A stretch of 64,000 bases of DNA, from contig JANQDY010000072.1 of assembly GCA_028278625.1 (NCBI GenBank), positions 8,308-72,307 on the forward strand, given 5' to 3'. The DNA comes from Thermodesulfobacteriota bacterium. Lineage in GTDB: Bacteria; Desulfobacterota; DSM-4660; Desulfatiglandales; Desulfatiglandaceae. Position 1 is the first letter of the stretch; every line of letters begins with the position of its first letter. Below are positions 42,201 through 54,026 of the stretch, in pieces. Under the pieces are notes generated by a model. The model was not told the origin of the DNA. It was given only the letters and a program-made list of their open reading frames with translations, and made no database searches. The position numbers and the translations under genes are program-made.

Positions 42201-43826
42201 GGCCACAAGGTCAATCTGGAGATTGCCCGGGTTCGGCATTCCACCCCCGGCGTGACGCTGATTTCCCCGCCGCCCCATCACGACATCTATTCCATCGAGG
42301 ACCTGAGCCAGTTGATCTTTGACTTGAAAAACGTAAACCCCGATGCGAGGGTGTCCGTCAAGCTGGTTTCAGAAGTGGGTGTGGGGACCATTGCCGCGGG
42401 CGTCGCCAAAGCCCACGCGGATATGGTGCTGATCAGCGGATACGATGGGGGCACCGGCGCGTCCCCCCTTTCCTCCATCCGACATGCGGGGGCGCCCTGG
42501 GAACTGGGTATTTCAGACACGCAGCAGACCCTGATACTGAACGGCCTCAGAAGCCGGATTCGTGTGCAGGTGGACGGTCAGATGAAAACGGGCCGCGATG
42601 TGGCGGTGGCGGCCCTTTTGGGGGCCGAGGAGTACGGATTCGCTACAGCCGCTCTGGTGGTTCTGGGTTGTGTGATGGTTCGAAAGTGCAACAACAATCG
42701 TTGTCCCGTGGGGATCGCCACCCAGGACGAGGCCCTCAGAAAACGGTTTTCCGGTAAACCGGAGTACTTGGAGAATTTCTTTACCATGCTGGCGGAAGAG
42801 GTTCGCGGATACATGGCCCAACTGGGATTCAGGAAAATGGACCAAATGATCGGACGGTCCGATCTTTTGGAAATGTCCCGCGCCGTTCAATTCTGGAAGG
42901 CCAAAGGGTTGGATTTTAGAAAGATCTTCTTTTTTCCGGATAGCAATAACCATTCTCCCAGACGGTGTACGGAGTCACAGGATCACCCCATTTCCGACGT
43001 GCTGGATCGTGAACTGATTGCAGCGGCGCAACCGGCGCTTAATAACGGCGAAAAGGTGGAAATATCATCCACCATACGAAACGTAAACCGGACGGTTGGC
43101 GCCATGCTCAGCGGGGAGATTGCCAAGCGCTACGGAAACCAGGGATTGCCGGATGATACGGTCATCTGCCGTTTTACGGGTGCGGCCGGTCAGAGTTTCG
43201 GGGCTTTCGGGGCAAAAGGGATGACCTTCATCCTGGAGGGAGAGGCCAACGATTATCTGGGCAAGGGGCTCTCAGGTGCGAAAATTATCGTAAAGCCGTA
43301 CAAGGGGGCTACCTTTGAGCCATCACAAAACGTGATCGTCGGAAATGTGCTCCTTTACGGCGCCACCGCCGGCGAAGTGTACTTCCATGGCAAGGCGGGA
43401 GAACGCTTTGCCATTCGGAACAGCGGAGCCCTGGCGGTGGTGGAAGGCGTGGGAGACCATGGTTGCGAATACATGACCGGCGGAAGGGTGGTGGTTTTGG
43501 GAGAGACCGGCCTCAACTTTGCCGCGGGCATGAGCGGCGGTATTGCGTATGTCTACGACCCGAACCGACAATTCGACCTTCGCTGCAATCTGGACATGGT
43601 GGACCTTGAACTGGTGGTGAACCCCGAGGATGAGGCGGAGCTCAAGAATCTCATCCTTCAGCATTTGGCACATACGGAAAGCCCCAGGGCCCGCACTATT
43701 CTGGATAACTGGGAGTCCTGCCTGCCTTTTTTTGTGAAAGTATTTCCAATGGAATACAGGCGGGTTCTCGGACAGATGAGCAAAGAGGACGAAGAGACGG
43801 AAAGGGAAGAGGTGCAGCATGGTTAA
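39273..43826 (+). CDS. gltB: Glutamate synthase large subunit
   Basis: A 1517-residue large subunit transferring the glutamine amide to 2-oxoglutarate. A ~34-residue leader precedes the Cys of YEHDSCGVGFVANIDGHKDH, which becomes the N-terminal nucleophile after processing. Then follow the amidotransferase domain, central domain, the FMN-binding synthase domain (SFGSISREAHETMAIAMNRL, GGLSNSGEGGEDPARY, LISGYDGGTGASPLSSIRHA), the 3Fe-4S loop (CVMVRKCNNNRCPVGIATQD) and the C-terminal beta-helix (GEVYFHGKAGERFAIRNSGA). Full length. AGGAG precedes the ATG. Its end overlaps gltD by eight bases, so it works with the NADPH-oxidising small subunit. Confidence 0.96.
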   Translation: MSTDNKKSGQHSCSEGLYKGRYEHDSCGVGFVANIDGHKDHAVIENGLKVIQNLMHRGAVGGDQKTGDGAGLLFQLPDLFFRKICGEKEIELPPEGNYGVGMVFLPRDASIRNKWVWEIEQAVSGKDLTVLGWRDVPVDDSVIAGEAKATLPWISQCFIDGGNFEGAALERKLYVIRKTVEKRAMALNKEEETCYMPSLSCRTIVYKGLFTGAQLAGFYPDLKDPEMESAMAVVHQRYSTNTFPSWELAQPFRYLAHNGEINTLRGNLNLIRAREKSLKSPLFGNDIKKLIPVIDESGSDSACLDNALELLTGAGRSLSHAMLMLIPEAWGVKYPLGPDQKGFFEYHAGLMEPWDGPAAVAFSDGTQVGAMLDRNGLRPARYTITRKGMMVFASETGVLDVDPEDILEKGALGPGQMILVDFKKKRVLKNGEIKNLNARRQPYRRWVEENRITLRRFYGEVASIKPDFERLPFLQRLFGYTREDLQMIMAPMATTGQEPVGAMGADTPLAVFSEKNQLLFGYFKQLFAQVTNPAIDPVREELVMSLMTFFGNPGNILDEKPGHSRLIKLLHPIITNEDLIRLKDLNLEGFRAQTVRMGFPVKGDGVMLETALDRVCREAESAISKGRHLIILSDRDLPDNVAPIPSLLAVSAVNQHLVRRGIRTSAGLIVETGEAREVMHMALLLGYGATAVNPYLAFETVAAMAVRKALGRELGTAVAIEKYIKALCKGLLKIMSKMGISTLRSYRSAQVFEAVGLNTKVVDRYFKGTDSRVEGIGLDEIAREAMDRFHAAHDLAPEVPEILPSGGHYGLRVDGERHLWTPEAIHSLQRAVRENDASLYARYAEMINDQSEKQSTLRGMFVFRETEPVPLDEVEPASEIVKRFVTGAMSFGSISREAHETMAIAMNRLGGLSNSGEGGEDPARYVPLINGDSRSSAVKQVASGRFGVTAEYLANAKEIQIKIAQGAKPGEGGQLPGHKVNLEIARVRHSTPGVTLISPPPHHDIYSIEDLSQLIFDLKNVNPDARVSVKLVSEVGVGTIAAGVAKAHADMVLISGYDGGTGASPLSSIRHAGAPWELGISDTQQTLILNGLRSRIRVQVDGQMKTGRDVAVAALLGAEEYGFATAALVVLGCVMVRKCNNNRCPVGIATQDEALRKRFSGKPEYLENFFTMLAEEVRGYMAQLGFRKMDQMIGRSDLLEMSRAVQFWKAKGLDFRKIFFFPDSNNHSPRRCTESQDHPISDVLDRELIAAAQPALNNGEKVEISSTIRNVNRTVGAMLSGEIAKRYGNQGLPDDTVICRFTGAAGQSFGAFGAKGMTFILEGEANDYLGKGLSGAKIIVKPYKGATFEPSQNVIVGNVLLYGATAGEVYFHGKAGERFAIRNSGALAVVEGVGDHGCEYMTGGRVVVLGETGLNFAAGMSGGIAYVYDPNRQFDLRCNLDMVDLELVVNPEDEAELKNLILQHLAHTESPRARTILDNWESCLPFFVKVFPMEYRRVLGQMSKEDEETEREEVQHG

Positions 43827-45255
43827 TAGGGCCGCGACGGTTGAATCAGAAAGAAAAGATCCCGGCTACCGGCCGGTGGCAGAGCGGTTGAGCGATTATG
43901 AGGCCGTGGAACGACAACTGCACGATGACGATGTGTTGATCCAGTCCTCTCGGTGCATGACGTGCGGCACCCCCTTTTGCCATGCCTACGGATGCCCTCT
44001 TTCCAATATTATACCGGAATTCAACGACTGTGCCAGACGGGGACAGTGGGAAGAAGGCCTTGAGCTTTTATTGAGCACCAATAATTTTCCGGAATTCACG
44101 GGCCGGGTGTGCCCCGCTCCCTGTGAGGCGTCATGCGTGGATGGCATTCACGGAGATCCCGTAACTATCCGGCAGATTGAGTTGTTTCTGACCGGGAAGG
44201 GTTTTCTAAACGGGTATATAAATCCTGCGCCGCCAAAGAACAGAAACGATAAAAAAGTGGCAGTCATAGGGTCCGGACCTGCGGGCCTGGCGGTTGCCGA
44301 CACCCTCAATAAGGCCGGGTATTGGGTGACCGTATACGAGAGTGCCAGACGCCCGGGAGGCATCTTAAGATACGGCATTCCCGACTTCAAACTGGAAAAA
44401 TGGGTGGTGGAGCGTCGGGTGGCGCTGATGAGAAAAGAAGGGGTCGTTTTTGAAACGGGCGTGATGGTCGGTGAAGATCTCTCCTATCGATTCCTTAAAC
44501 AGCGGTTTGATGCCATCTGCATGGCCTGCGGTGCGGGAGAGCCCCGGGATCTCAAAGTGCCCGGTCGCGAACTTCAAGGGATTCATTTTGCCATGGATTA
44601 CCTCTGTCAACAGAACCTTAGAAACGAGGGCGAGACCATTTTGCCGGCAGAGGAGATACATGCCGCCGGGAAAAACGTACTGGTGATCGGCGGTGGGGAT
44701 ACCGGCTCAGACTGTGTGGGAACAGCCCTGCGCCAGGGCGCCAAGGAAGTCTGGCAGTTTGAAATCCTGCCGGAACCCCCTGCCCAGCGTCCCGCCTCGA
44801 CCCCATGGCCCGAATGGCCGCAGATCCTTCGGACAACCCACGCCCACCAGGAAGGGGGGAAGCGGAGATGGGGGATCATGACGCAGGCATTTCTTGGAAA
44901 TGGGGATGTGCTAAGCGGGGTCCAATGTGTTGAGGTGGACTGGCAAAAGGACAATGAGGGCCGTCTTGGACCGATTGAAAAAACGGGAACCCGCTTTGAG
45001 CAGACGGTAGACCTGGTTATCCTGGCAATGGGATTTTTGGCGCCGACCAAAAACCGAATTGTGGATGACCTGGGACTACAGCTCAATGACCGTGGTCACG
45101 TTCAGGTAGACGATGCCGGCATGACCAGTGCCAACGGCATTTTTGCGGCCGGGGACATGGCCCTGGGGCAGTCTCTGGTGGTGAAAGCCATCGCCGACGG
45201 CAGGCGGACCGCCGCGGGCATAAGGAAATTCCTGGAAAAGGAAAAATTCGTATGA
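43819..45255 (+). CDS. gltD: Glutamate synthase small subunit
   Basis: A 478-residue FAD/NADPH-binding partner of GltB. The N-terminal cysteines CMTCGTPFCHAYGCPLSN and CPAPCEASC bind two [4Fe-4S] clusters. VAVIGSGPAGLAVADTLNKA is the FAD-binding Rossmann loop, NVLVIGGGDTGSDCVGTALR the NADPH loop, and GIFAAGDMALGQSLVVKAIA the C-terminal FAD contact. It starts eight bases inside the end of gltB and ends overlapping carA by four bases (ATGA), so gltB-gltD-carA are translationally linked. Confidence 0.95.
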   Translation: MVNRAATVESERKDPGYRPVAERLSDYEAVERQLHDDDVLIQSSRCMTCGTPFCHAYGCPLSNIIPEFNDCARRGQWEEGLELLLSTNNFPEFTGRVCPAPCEASCVDGIHGDPVTIRQIELFLTGKGFLNGYINPAPPKNRNDKKVAVIGSGPAGLAVADTLNKAGYWVTVYESARRPGGILRYGIPDFKLEKWVVERRVALMRKEGVVFETGVMVGEDLSYRFLKQRFDAICMACGAGEPRDLKVPGRELQGIHFAMDYLCQQNLRNEGETILPAEEIHAAGKNVLVIGGGDTGSDCVGTALRQGAKEVWQFEILPEPPAQRPASTPWPEWPQILRTTHAHQEGGKRRWGIMTQAFLGNGDVLSGVQCVEVDWQKDNEGRLGPIEKTGTRFEQTVDLVILAMGFLAPTKNRIVDDLGLQLNDRGHVQVDDAGMTSANGIFAAGDMALGQSLVVKAIADGRRTAAGIRKFLEKEKFV

Positions 45256-46379
45256 AAGCGATACTTGCTTTAGAAGACGGCACGATCTTCAAGGGTCGGT
45301 CTTTTACGGGCCCCTTTGAAGCGGAAGGGGAAGTGGTTTTTAACACCAGCATGACCGGATACCAGGAGATTCTGACCGATCCTTCCTACTGCGGTCAGAT
45401 GGTGACAATGACCTATCCGCTGATCGGTAATTACGGGGTGAACGAAACCGATGTTGAATCGGACCGCATCCACGTAAAAGCTTTCCTGGTAAAGGAGTAT
45501 CAGCCCTACCCAAGCAATTTCAGATCCCGGAAGACTCTGGGGGATTACCTGAAAGAAAACCACATTCCGGGCATGGAAGGCCTCGATACCCGGGCCCTGA
45601 CCCGTCACATTCGTCTGTCCGGCGCCATGCGGGGGGTTCTCTCCACCGAAGACCCGGATCCCGATTCTTTGGTTCAAAAGGCAAAAGCATCGCCCCAGAT
45701 GGCGGGGGCGGACCTTGTTAAAGAGGTGACCTGCAAAGAACCGCTTTTGTGGCGCAAGGGGAATCCGATTCCCCTTGAAATGGAGCTTTCGACATTTAAG
45801 TGGCCTATAGGGGACAAACGATTCTCCGTGGTGGCCATGGATTTTGGTATCAAATATAATATCTTGAGGTGCCTGGAGGAGCGGGGATGCCAGGTCCTGG
45901 TGGTGCCGGCTCAGACAGGATCTGAAACCATTGACAGGCTCGACCCGGACGGCCTTTTCTTGAGTAACGGTCCGGGCGACCCGGCTGCGGTGACCTATGC
46001 CATCAGCACCATAAGGAAGCAGGTGGGGAAGCGGCCCATCTTCGGCATCTGTCTGGGGCATCAACTGCTGGGACTGGCCCTGGGCGGCAAAACCTATAAA
46101 CTGAAGTTCGGCCATCGGGGGGGAAACCAACCCGCCAAAGACTTGAGAACCGGCCGCGTGGCAATCACATCTCAGAATCATGGATTTTGTGTGGACGACG
46201 ACACCCTGAAAGGCCCGGATGTTGAGACCAGCCACATGAATTTGAACGACAACACGCTGGAAGGGATGGTCCACAATGCACACCCTCTTTTTTCGGTCCA
46301 GTATCACCCGGAGGCGTCACCCGGGCCCCATGATGCCAGGTATCTGTTCGACCATTTTATTGAACTGATGGAAACATAA
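45252..46379 (+). CDS. carA: Carbamoyl-phosphate synthase small subunit
   Basis: A 375-residue glutamine amidotransferase subunit feeding ammonia to CarB for arginine and pyrimidine synthesis. The N-terminal domain opens with [15 protein letters not shown] and has [20 protein letters not shown]. The class I amidotransferase core is [20 protein letters not shown] with Cys near residue 268, and the His-Glu pair is in [26 protein letters not shown] and the other usual motifs are present. ATGA overlap with gltD; carB starts one base after its stop. Confidence 0.96.
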   Translation: MKAILALEDGTIFKGRSFTGPFEAEGEVVFNTSMTGYQEILTDPSYCGQMVTMTYPLIGNYGVNETDVESDRIHVKAFLVKEYQPYPSNFRSRKTLGDYLKENHIPGMEGLDTRALTRHIRLSGAMRGVLSTEDPDPDSLVQKAKASPQMAGADLVKEVTCKEPLLWRKGNPIPLEMELSTFKWPIGDKRFSVVAMDFGIKYNILRCLEERGCQVLVVPAQTGSETIDRLDPDGLFLSNGPGDPAAVTYAISTIRKQVGKRPIFGICLGHQLLGLALGGKTYKLKFGHRGGNQPAKDLRTGRVAITSQNHGFCVDDDTLKGPDVETSHMNLNDNTLEGMVHNAHPLFSVQYHPEASPGPHDARYLFDHFIELMET

Positions 46380-46380
46380 A

Positions 46381-49617
<3,237 letters not shown>

Positions 49618-49625
49618 TTAAGGAA

Positions 49626-51023
49626 ATGGATCCCCAGTCCAAAAGGCCAAAAGATGAATGCGGCATTTTTGCCGTTTACGGTCACGAAGAGGCGGCCAAA
49701 CTGACCTATTTCGGCCTCTATGCCCTTCAGCACCGCGGGCAGGAGAGTGCGGGCATCGTGGTTTCCGATGGCAGACAGGTGGTCGAGCACAAAGCCATGG
49801 GTCTCGTTCCCGAGATCTTCAATGAAGATATATTGGGTAGAATGAAAGGGAATATGGCTTTGGGGCACGTGCGGTATTCCACCACCGGGTCATCGCTCCT
49901 GGTGAATGCACAACCCTTTAGGGTTCGCCATTCCGGCCGCTCCATGTCCATTGCCCATAACGGAAACATCGTCAATGCTCACCAGATCCGTTCGGAACTG
50001 GAACAGAGCGGTTCCATTTTTCAGACCACCATGGACAGCGAGGTGGTGCTGCATCTGACGGCCCGGCGCATGAATCTGGGGGTGGAACAGGCCATGATCG
50101 AGGCCATGGGCCAGCTTCGGGGTGCCTATTCGGTGGTGGTCATGACCGAAGACAGCCTCATCGCCGCCAAAGATCCCAACGGTTTTCGGCCCCTGTGCCT
50201 GGGTAAACTCAGTTCCGGCTACGTTTTGGCATCGGAGACCTGCGCTTTTGACCTGGTGGAAGCGGAATTCATTCGGGTTATCGAACCCGGCGAAATCGTG
50301 ATTATCAACGAAGAGGGCATCAGAAGCATTGATTCAGGGATTAAAGCCCGAAAAAGCCAGTGTATTTTTGAACTCATCTATTTCGCGCGACCCGACAGCA
50401 CCGTATTCGGCGAGAACGTCTATCTGTTCCGCAAGCGGCAGGGTGAGCTTCTGGCAGGAGAATTCCCCCTGGACGTGGATTTTGTGATGCCCTTTCCGGA
50501 TTCCGGCAATTACGCGGCCATCGGTTACGCCCAGGCGTCGGGCATTCCCCTGGAGATGGGAATGATCCGGAACCATTACATCGGCAGGACCTTCATACAG
50601 CCGTCGCAGAGCATGAGGGATTTCGGTGTGAAAGTGAAACTGAATCCCGTAAAGGAATTGCTCAGGGGAAAACGGGTGTTGATCATGGAGGACTCCATCA
50701 TTCGCGGCACCACGGCCAGGACCCGGGTAAAGACCCTTCGCGATATTGGTGCAAGGGAAGTGCATATGGTTGTCAGCTGTCCGCCCCACGCCTATCCCTG
50801 CCACTACGGCATCGATTTTTCCACAAAAGGGGAACTGATTGCTTCCAGCAAGTCAGTGGAGGAAATCCGTGATTTTGTAGGCCTCGACAGCCTGGGCTAC
50901 CTCTCCATCGACAATCTCAAGAAAGCCACAGCCATTCCCCATCAGGAGCTTTGCTTCGCCTGCTTTAACGGCCAGTACCCGGTCCCCATCGACAAGGGAA
51001 CTTCGAAATTCTGTTTGGAGTAG
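49626..51023 (+). CDS. purF: Amidophosphoribosyltransferase
   Basis: A 465-residue enzyme for the first committed step of purine synthesis. It opens MDPQSKRPKDECGIFAVYGH, so an 11-residue propeptide is cut to expose Cys12. The glutaminase domain is class II (LQHRGQESAGI, LGHVRYSTTGSS); the PRPP site is VLIMEDSIIRGTTARTRVKT. Four cysteines correspond to the [4Fe-4S] ligands of the Bacillus-type enzyme (SQCIFELIYFARPDS, YPCHYGID, LCFACFNG), an oxygen-sensitive form fitting an anaerobe. The ATG 49626 is close behind TAAGGA; GTG 49614 is an alternative start. It ends the glutamine gene block. Confidence 0.93.
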   Translation: MDPQSKRPKDECGIFAVYGHEEAAKLTYFGLYALQHRGQESAGIVVSDGRQVVEHKAMGLVPEIFNEDILGRMKGNMALGHVRYSTTGSSLLVNAQPFRVRHSGRSMSIAHNGNIVNAHQIRSELEQSGSIFQTTMDSEVVLHLTARRMNLGVEQAMIEAMGQLRGAYSVVVMTEDSLIAAKDPNGFRPLCLGKLSSGYVLASETCAFDLVEAEFIRVIEPGEIVIINEEGIRSIDSGIKARKSQCIFELIYFARPDSTVFGENVYLFRKRQGELLAGEFPLDVDFVMPFPDSGNYAAIGYAQASGIPLEMGMIRNHYIGRTFIQPSQSMRDFGVKVKLNPVKELLRGKRVLIMEDSIIRGTTARTRVKTLRDIGAREVHMVVSCPPHAYPCHYGIDFSTKGELIASSKSVEEIRDFVGLDSLGYLSIDNLKKATAIPHQELCFACFNGQYPVPIDKGTSKFCLE

Positions 51024-51089
51024 GTTTTCGGGTTTATGCTTTCCAGGCCTGTCTGATAGTCAATTCCGGCATTGGGTATTGTTTTGTGT

Positions 51090-51179
51090 TCAATTTTTAG
51101 AAATTCCCAGCTTTTTGGCCATCATATCGATATGTCGTATGACCGCCTCATCCATTCGGCTTGACATCACTTTGTCCAT
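51090..51179 (-). pseudogene. Truncated ribbon-helix-helix antitoxin-like frame
   Basis: A 29-codon frame starting at ATG 51179: MDKVMSSRMDEAVIRHIDMM followed by AKKLGISKN and a stop. This is the first strand and helix of a CopG/RHH antitoxin (S-x-R-M-D-E-x-x-x-x-x-I-D-x-x-A-K-K-L-G-I-S-K) that breaks off where helix 2 should start. No partner toxin follows on this strand. Probably a remnant; too short to fold alone. Confidence 0.5.
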
Positions 51180-51320
51180 TGTCTTCTCCGACAGCTTCTA
51201 GATCGGCAATATCCTTGGCGCGCCGTGAAATCCCAATGCGTAAGCCCCCACGATGAGATAGTCAGCCTTGTGGTTGTTGAACAATGCGAGCAGATCTCTG
51301 AAGTCTTGTTGTACTTCCAT
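51148..51320 (-). pseudogene. Decayed AbiEii/DUF6036-like nucleotidyltransferase
   Basis: From ATG 51320 the frame reads MEVQQDFRDLLALFNNHKAD then YLIVGAYALGFHGAPR, the opening of a small nucleotidyltransferase of the toxin type. Straight after GFHGAPR, where the catalytic G-D-x-D should follow, the frame is lost and ends at a TAG (51198). One base shifted, the DNA reads KDIADLEAVGEDNGQ, which resembles the C-terminal end of the same family (K-D-x-A-D-L/I-E). So roughly 100 codons including the active site have been deleted and the ends joined out of frame. Confidence 0.65.
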
Positions 51321-51450
51321 GGTACTGCCGTCTTAAAAATTCAATCGCGGCAATTCTCTCTCGAGGCGTCTTGCTTAGCCAGTATGCCAGGTCTTCCTTA
51401 ATTGATGATTCCGGTTTTAGATCAATTTTCTTAACCGTTTTTTCAATCAT
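51262..51450 (-). CDS. Small protein upstream of a nucleotidyltransferase (antitoxin-like)
   Basis: A 62-residue protein from ATG 51450 (GGGGGA nine bases before): MIEKTVKKIDLKPESSIKED, then LAYWLSKTPRERIAAIEFLR and RQYHGSTTRLQRSARIVQ. This is a recognisable small family that is regularly encoded directly before nucleotidyltransferases of the type decayed at 51,148-51,320, which it overlaps here by 59 bases. It looks intact although its partner is broken. The longer frame up to 51567 has no ribosome site. Role probably neutralising or regulatory; unproven. Confidence 0.65.
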   Translation of the reverse strand: MIEKTVKKIDLKPESSIKEDLAYWLSKTPRERIAAIEFLRRQYHGSTTRLQRSARIVQQPQG

Positions 51451-51601
51451 GTTTTTCCCCCATGCCGCCAATAAGGTCAAGGGCCATAACCACTCTTCAG
51501 TTAGTCTAATTGCATCGCAACATCCCGTCAACTTCAAATCGGACGTGTTTTTTTTCGAACTGTGCATGAAATATTGTTTCGATCTGCCATTTTCTCTTTA
51601 C

Positions 51602-51622
51602 ATTACAGGAGCGATCTGTAAT
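51602..51622 (+). promoter_or_regulatory. Inverted repeat, likely VapB operator
   Basis: ATTACAG-N7-CTGTAAT is a perfect 7-base-arm inverted repeat 44 bases upstream of the vapB start. A TTTACA at 51,597-51,602 could be the -35 box, though no good -10 matches it. Antitoxins of this class usually repress their own operon through such a site. Confidence 0.55.
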
Positions 51623-51665
51623 CATTTGTGTTAAATTGACATCATGATTACATGGAGGCATGGAA

Positions 51666-51911
51666 ATGGTACGCACACAGATTCAACTGACGGAAGAGCA
51701 GGTACGGCTGCTCCGGGAGATGGCGTTGACGGGCCGGGAATCCATGGCCGCTTTGATACGAAGGGCTGTGGATCAGTTTCTTCTGAATCGAAAGCCGGAC
51801 CGGATGACCCTTTACCGGCAGGCGGAAGGGGTGGTGGGCAAATACGAAGCAGGGACAAGTGATATTTCCGTGGAACATGACCGTTATCTGGCGGAGGCAT
51901 TTTTAAAATGA
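51666..51911 (+). CDS. vapB: Ribbon-helix-helix antitoxin (VapB-like)
   Basis: An 81-residue protein beginning MVRTQIQLTEEQVRLLREMA, the beta strand and first helix of an RHH DNA-binding domain, followed by the second helix SMAALIRRAVDQFLL and an acidic, flexible C-terminal tail (KYEAGTSDISVEHDRYLAEA) that would wrap the toxin. Start at ATG 51666, seven bases after GGAGG (the ATG at 51660 is too close). Its last bases overlap the toxin gene (ATGA). Confidence 0.82.
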   Translation: MVRTQIQLTEEQVRLLREMALTGRESMAALIRRAVDQFLLNRKPDRMTLYRQAEGVVGKYEAGTSDISVEHDRYLAEAFLK

Positions 51912-52330
51912 TCGTTTTTTCGGATACATCAGCCCTTTTATCGCTGCTGGTGCGGGATGATTTCATGCATGTTCGTGCCAAACTGAATTTCGCCCATTTT
52001 GCGGCTCACAATTTCCAGCTCCTGACCAGTTCTTTTGTGCTGGCGGAAACGGTAGCCCTGCTCCAGCGGCGGGTCGGTTTAAATGCCGTTCGAGATTTCA
52101 ACGGAAAGATCGCACCCCTTATGGAAGTGGTGTGGGTGGACGGTGAATGGTACAACCGGGCCATGCTGCGGCTCATGGCCCAGAACCAAAAGGACTTAAG
52201 CCTGGTGGACTGCATGAGTTTTGAAATCATGGAGGCGCGGGAGATCCAAGAGGCGTTCACCTTTGATCGGCATTTCGCGGAACACGGTTTTAGGATCGCT
52301 GATTACCACGATTTGGATAGGGGCAGGTGA
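51908..52330 (+). CDS. vapC: PIN-domain toxin (VapC-like ribonuclease)
   Basis: A 140-residue PIN domain: MIVFSDTSALLSLLVRDDFM with Asp6, LAETVALLQRRVG with Glu47, LSLVDCMSFEIMEAREI with Asp101 and AFTFDRHFAEHGF with Asp120. All four metal-binding acids of a VapC Mg2+-dependent RNase are present, so it looks active. It overlaps vapB by four bases. Target RNA unknown. It converges with the membrane protein gene 13 bases downstream. Confidence 0.88.
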   Translation: MIVFSDTSALLSLLVRDDFMHVRAKLNFAHFAAHNFQLLTSSFVLAETVALLQRRVGLNAVRDFNGKIAPLMEVVWVDGEWYNRAMLRLMAQNQKDLSLVDCMSFEIMEAREIQEAFTFDRHFAEHGFRIADYHDLDRGR

Positions 52331-52343
52331 CGTTCTCTCTTTC

Positions 52344-52997
52344 TCAATAAACCCATCCCAGAAATCCGAGGCACACGATATTGGCGATGATGGCGGCCGT
52401 GTAGAGAGATGCCACCACCAGGATTCTGGCCGTGTGGCTCTTGAGCCATAACACGAAGATGGTCGCCACGTAAAAGTGAAAATAGCCGAAAAAGAAGATC
52501 AGCCAGATCCCTTCAAAGCTCCTGTTCCACCAGGGGTACTCCCAGATCAGCAGTCCGCCCATGTTGAGGCCGCATTCAACGAATACGCAGAAGGCCGCAT
52601 AGGCGATGGCCCAGAACCACCGGTTGGGGATGCCCAGGATTTTTTCCGCTTTGTCCTCTGAAATGGTGTGGTAGTAAATGATGCCGCTGATGGCGAACAT
52701 GAACATGATCTCAATGTTCCATCCCACCATGGTGCGAAGGGCGGTTTCCCCGGGGGCCGTCCAGCATGCGGACCGCTGGGACAAATGGAGCACCCACCCG
52801 TTCCACGTCTCATTCACGAAATCCATGCCAAAGAGGGTCAATCCCGCATAGATGGCGTCCCAGTTGCCGGAGGACCTCGCTTCCTTGATTTCCCTGGCAT
52901 AAATGTAGAAAACAACTGCCAGAAGCGGGATGACGTACCATTTGAGCGTGGACAGGTCTCGCAGGTTTGTGAGGGCCAGTTCACTTGCTTCTGTCAT
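52344..52997 (-). CDS. Polytopic membrane protein of unknown function
   Basis: A 217-residue protein with about six hydrophobic segments (YVIPLLAVVFYIYAREI, IEIMFMFAISGIIYYHT, FWAIAYAAFCVFVECGLNMG, IWLIFFFGYFHFYVATIFVL, ILVVASLYTAAIIANIVCLG). Polar marks inside or between helices include DFVNETWNGWVLHLSQ and the ..GLLIWEYPWWNRSFEG.. aromatic loop. No family recognised. ATG follows GGGAGA. It lies 24 bases downstream of the 3-hydroxyacyl-CoA dehydrogenase gene on the same strand, so the two may be co-transcribed. Confidence 0.75.
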   Translation of the reverse strand: MTEASELALTNLRDLSTLKWYVIPLLAVVFYIYAREIKEARSSGNWDAIYAGLTLFGMDFVNETWNGWVLHLSQRSACWTAPGETALRTMVGWNIEIMFMFAISGIIYYHTISEDKAEKILGIPNRWFWAIAYAAFCVFVECGLNMGGLLIWEYPWWNRSFEGIWLIFFFGYFHFYVATIFVLWLKSHTARILVVASLYTAAIIANIVCLGFLGWVY

Positions 52998-53021
52998 GGT
53001 TTCTCCCTTTCTCGAATGATG

Positions 53022-53984
53022 CTATTCCTCAAAATAGAGGTTCTTTAGGCGAGTCAGGAACTCACGGTCTCTCTGTTCAATGGCTTTGTCCAGCTCCTCC
53101 TTTGAAAAATCAGTGGTATAGTCATAGAATCCTTTCCCGCTCTTGATGCCGTCATGCCCTTGGGAAATCAGGTCTTCCAGTGCCCCGGGGACTTGGGTTC
53201 CGCTCTCAATTTGGGAAAGCAGATTGGCGCAGACGCTTCGCCATAATTTTACGCCTCCCAGATCGATGGTGAGCAACGGCCCGATACTGGCGAGCCGAAA
53301 TCCCATGCTCCCTCTAACCGCCCGGTCGATATCCGCGGCGCTGGCAACACCCATTTTGAACAGATTCAACACTTCCCGAACCATGGCGATCTGAATACGG
53401 TTCACGATAAACCCGGGAATCTCCCAGTTGATCATGACCGGGGATTTACGAATCTTCTTCATGAGTTCGTAGGTGATATCCGCGGTCTCATCGCTGGTGC
53501 CTTCACTCTTGACCACTTCCACGGTGGGCACGATGTGGGGCGGATTGAACCAGTGGGCCACCACCAGTCTCGATTTCTTTTTTACCCGCTCGCCCATCTC
53601 CTTTAGGGTTAAAGAGGAGGTGTTGCTGGCAATGATGGCAGCTTCACCGCAGAAAGACTCGATTTTCTCGAAAAGGTCCTTTTTGAGCGCCAGATCTTCA
53701 GGTGCCGCTTCGATAATGAATTGGGCATTAGAAACCGCCTCTTTAAGATCCGTGGTGGTGCTGACCCTTTGAAGGGATGTTTCGATCTCCGATTCTTTTA
53801 TGAGATGGGATTTTGAAAAAAGGGCCAGGTTCTTTTTAATATGGGCTCTGGCAGTGGCCAAAACGGTTTCTGAAATATCATATAGCATGACCGAAAAACC
53901 GCCCATCGCAAAGCTCTGGGCGATGCCGTGCCCCATGATACCGGATCCCAAAACCGCTATGGTTTCGATATCTGAAAGTTTCAT
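53022..53984 (-). CDS. 3-hydroxyacyl-CoA dehydrogenase (3-hydroxybutyryl-CoA type)
   Basis: A 320-residue soluble NAD(H)-dependent dehydrogenase oxidising (S)-3-hydroxyacyl-CoA, or reducing acetoacetyl-CoA in the other direction. Rossmann loop: VLGSGIMGHGIAQSFAMGGF. SNTSSLTLKEM (substrate Ser/Asn) and VVAHWFNPPHIVPTVEVV contain the catalytic His and Asn of the family, and the C-terminal helical domain has GFIVNRIQIAMVREVLNLF and FRLASIGPLLTIDLGG. ATG with AAGGAG upstream. The pathway (fatty acid or aromatic degradation, butyrate) cannot be told from the context. Confidence 0.92.
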   Translation of the reverse strand: MKLSDIETIAVLGSGIMGHGIAQSFAMGGFSVMLYDISETVLATARAHIKKNLALFSKSHLIKESEIETSLQRVSTTTDLKEAVSNAQFIIEAAPEDLALKKDLFEKIESFCGEAAIIASNTSSLTLKEMGERVKKKSRLVVAHWFNPPHIVPTVEVVKSEGTSDETADITYELMKKIRKSPVMINWEIPGFIVNRIQIAMVREVLNLFKMGVASAADIDRAVRGSMGFRLASIGPLLTIDLGGVKLWRSVCANLLSQIESGTQVPGALEDLISQGHDGIKSGKGFYDYTTDFSKEELDKAIEQRDREFLTRLKNLYFEE

Positions 53985-54026
53985 GATCGTATCTCCTTCT
54001 CTGTGTGGGTTTTCAGTTCCAAGGGT

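Larger units (their letters stand above)
51024..51659. other. Intergenic region with toxin-antitoxin remnants
   Basis: The 636 bases between purF and vapB hold the three small leftward frames listed separately (51,090-51,450) and, at the right edge, the vapBC operator (51,602-51,622). No convincing terminator was seen after purF. The stretch 51,451-51,600 holds nothing else recognisable. Confidence 0.55.
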
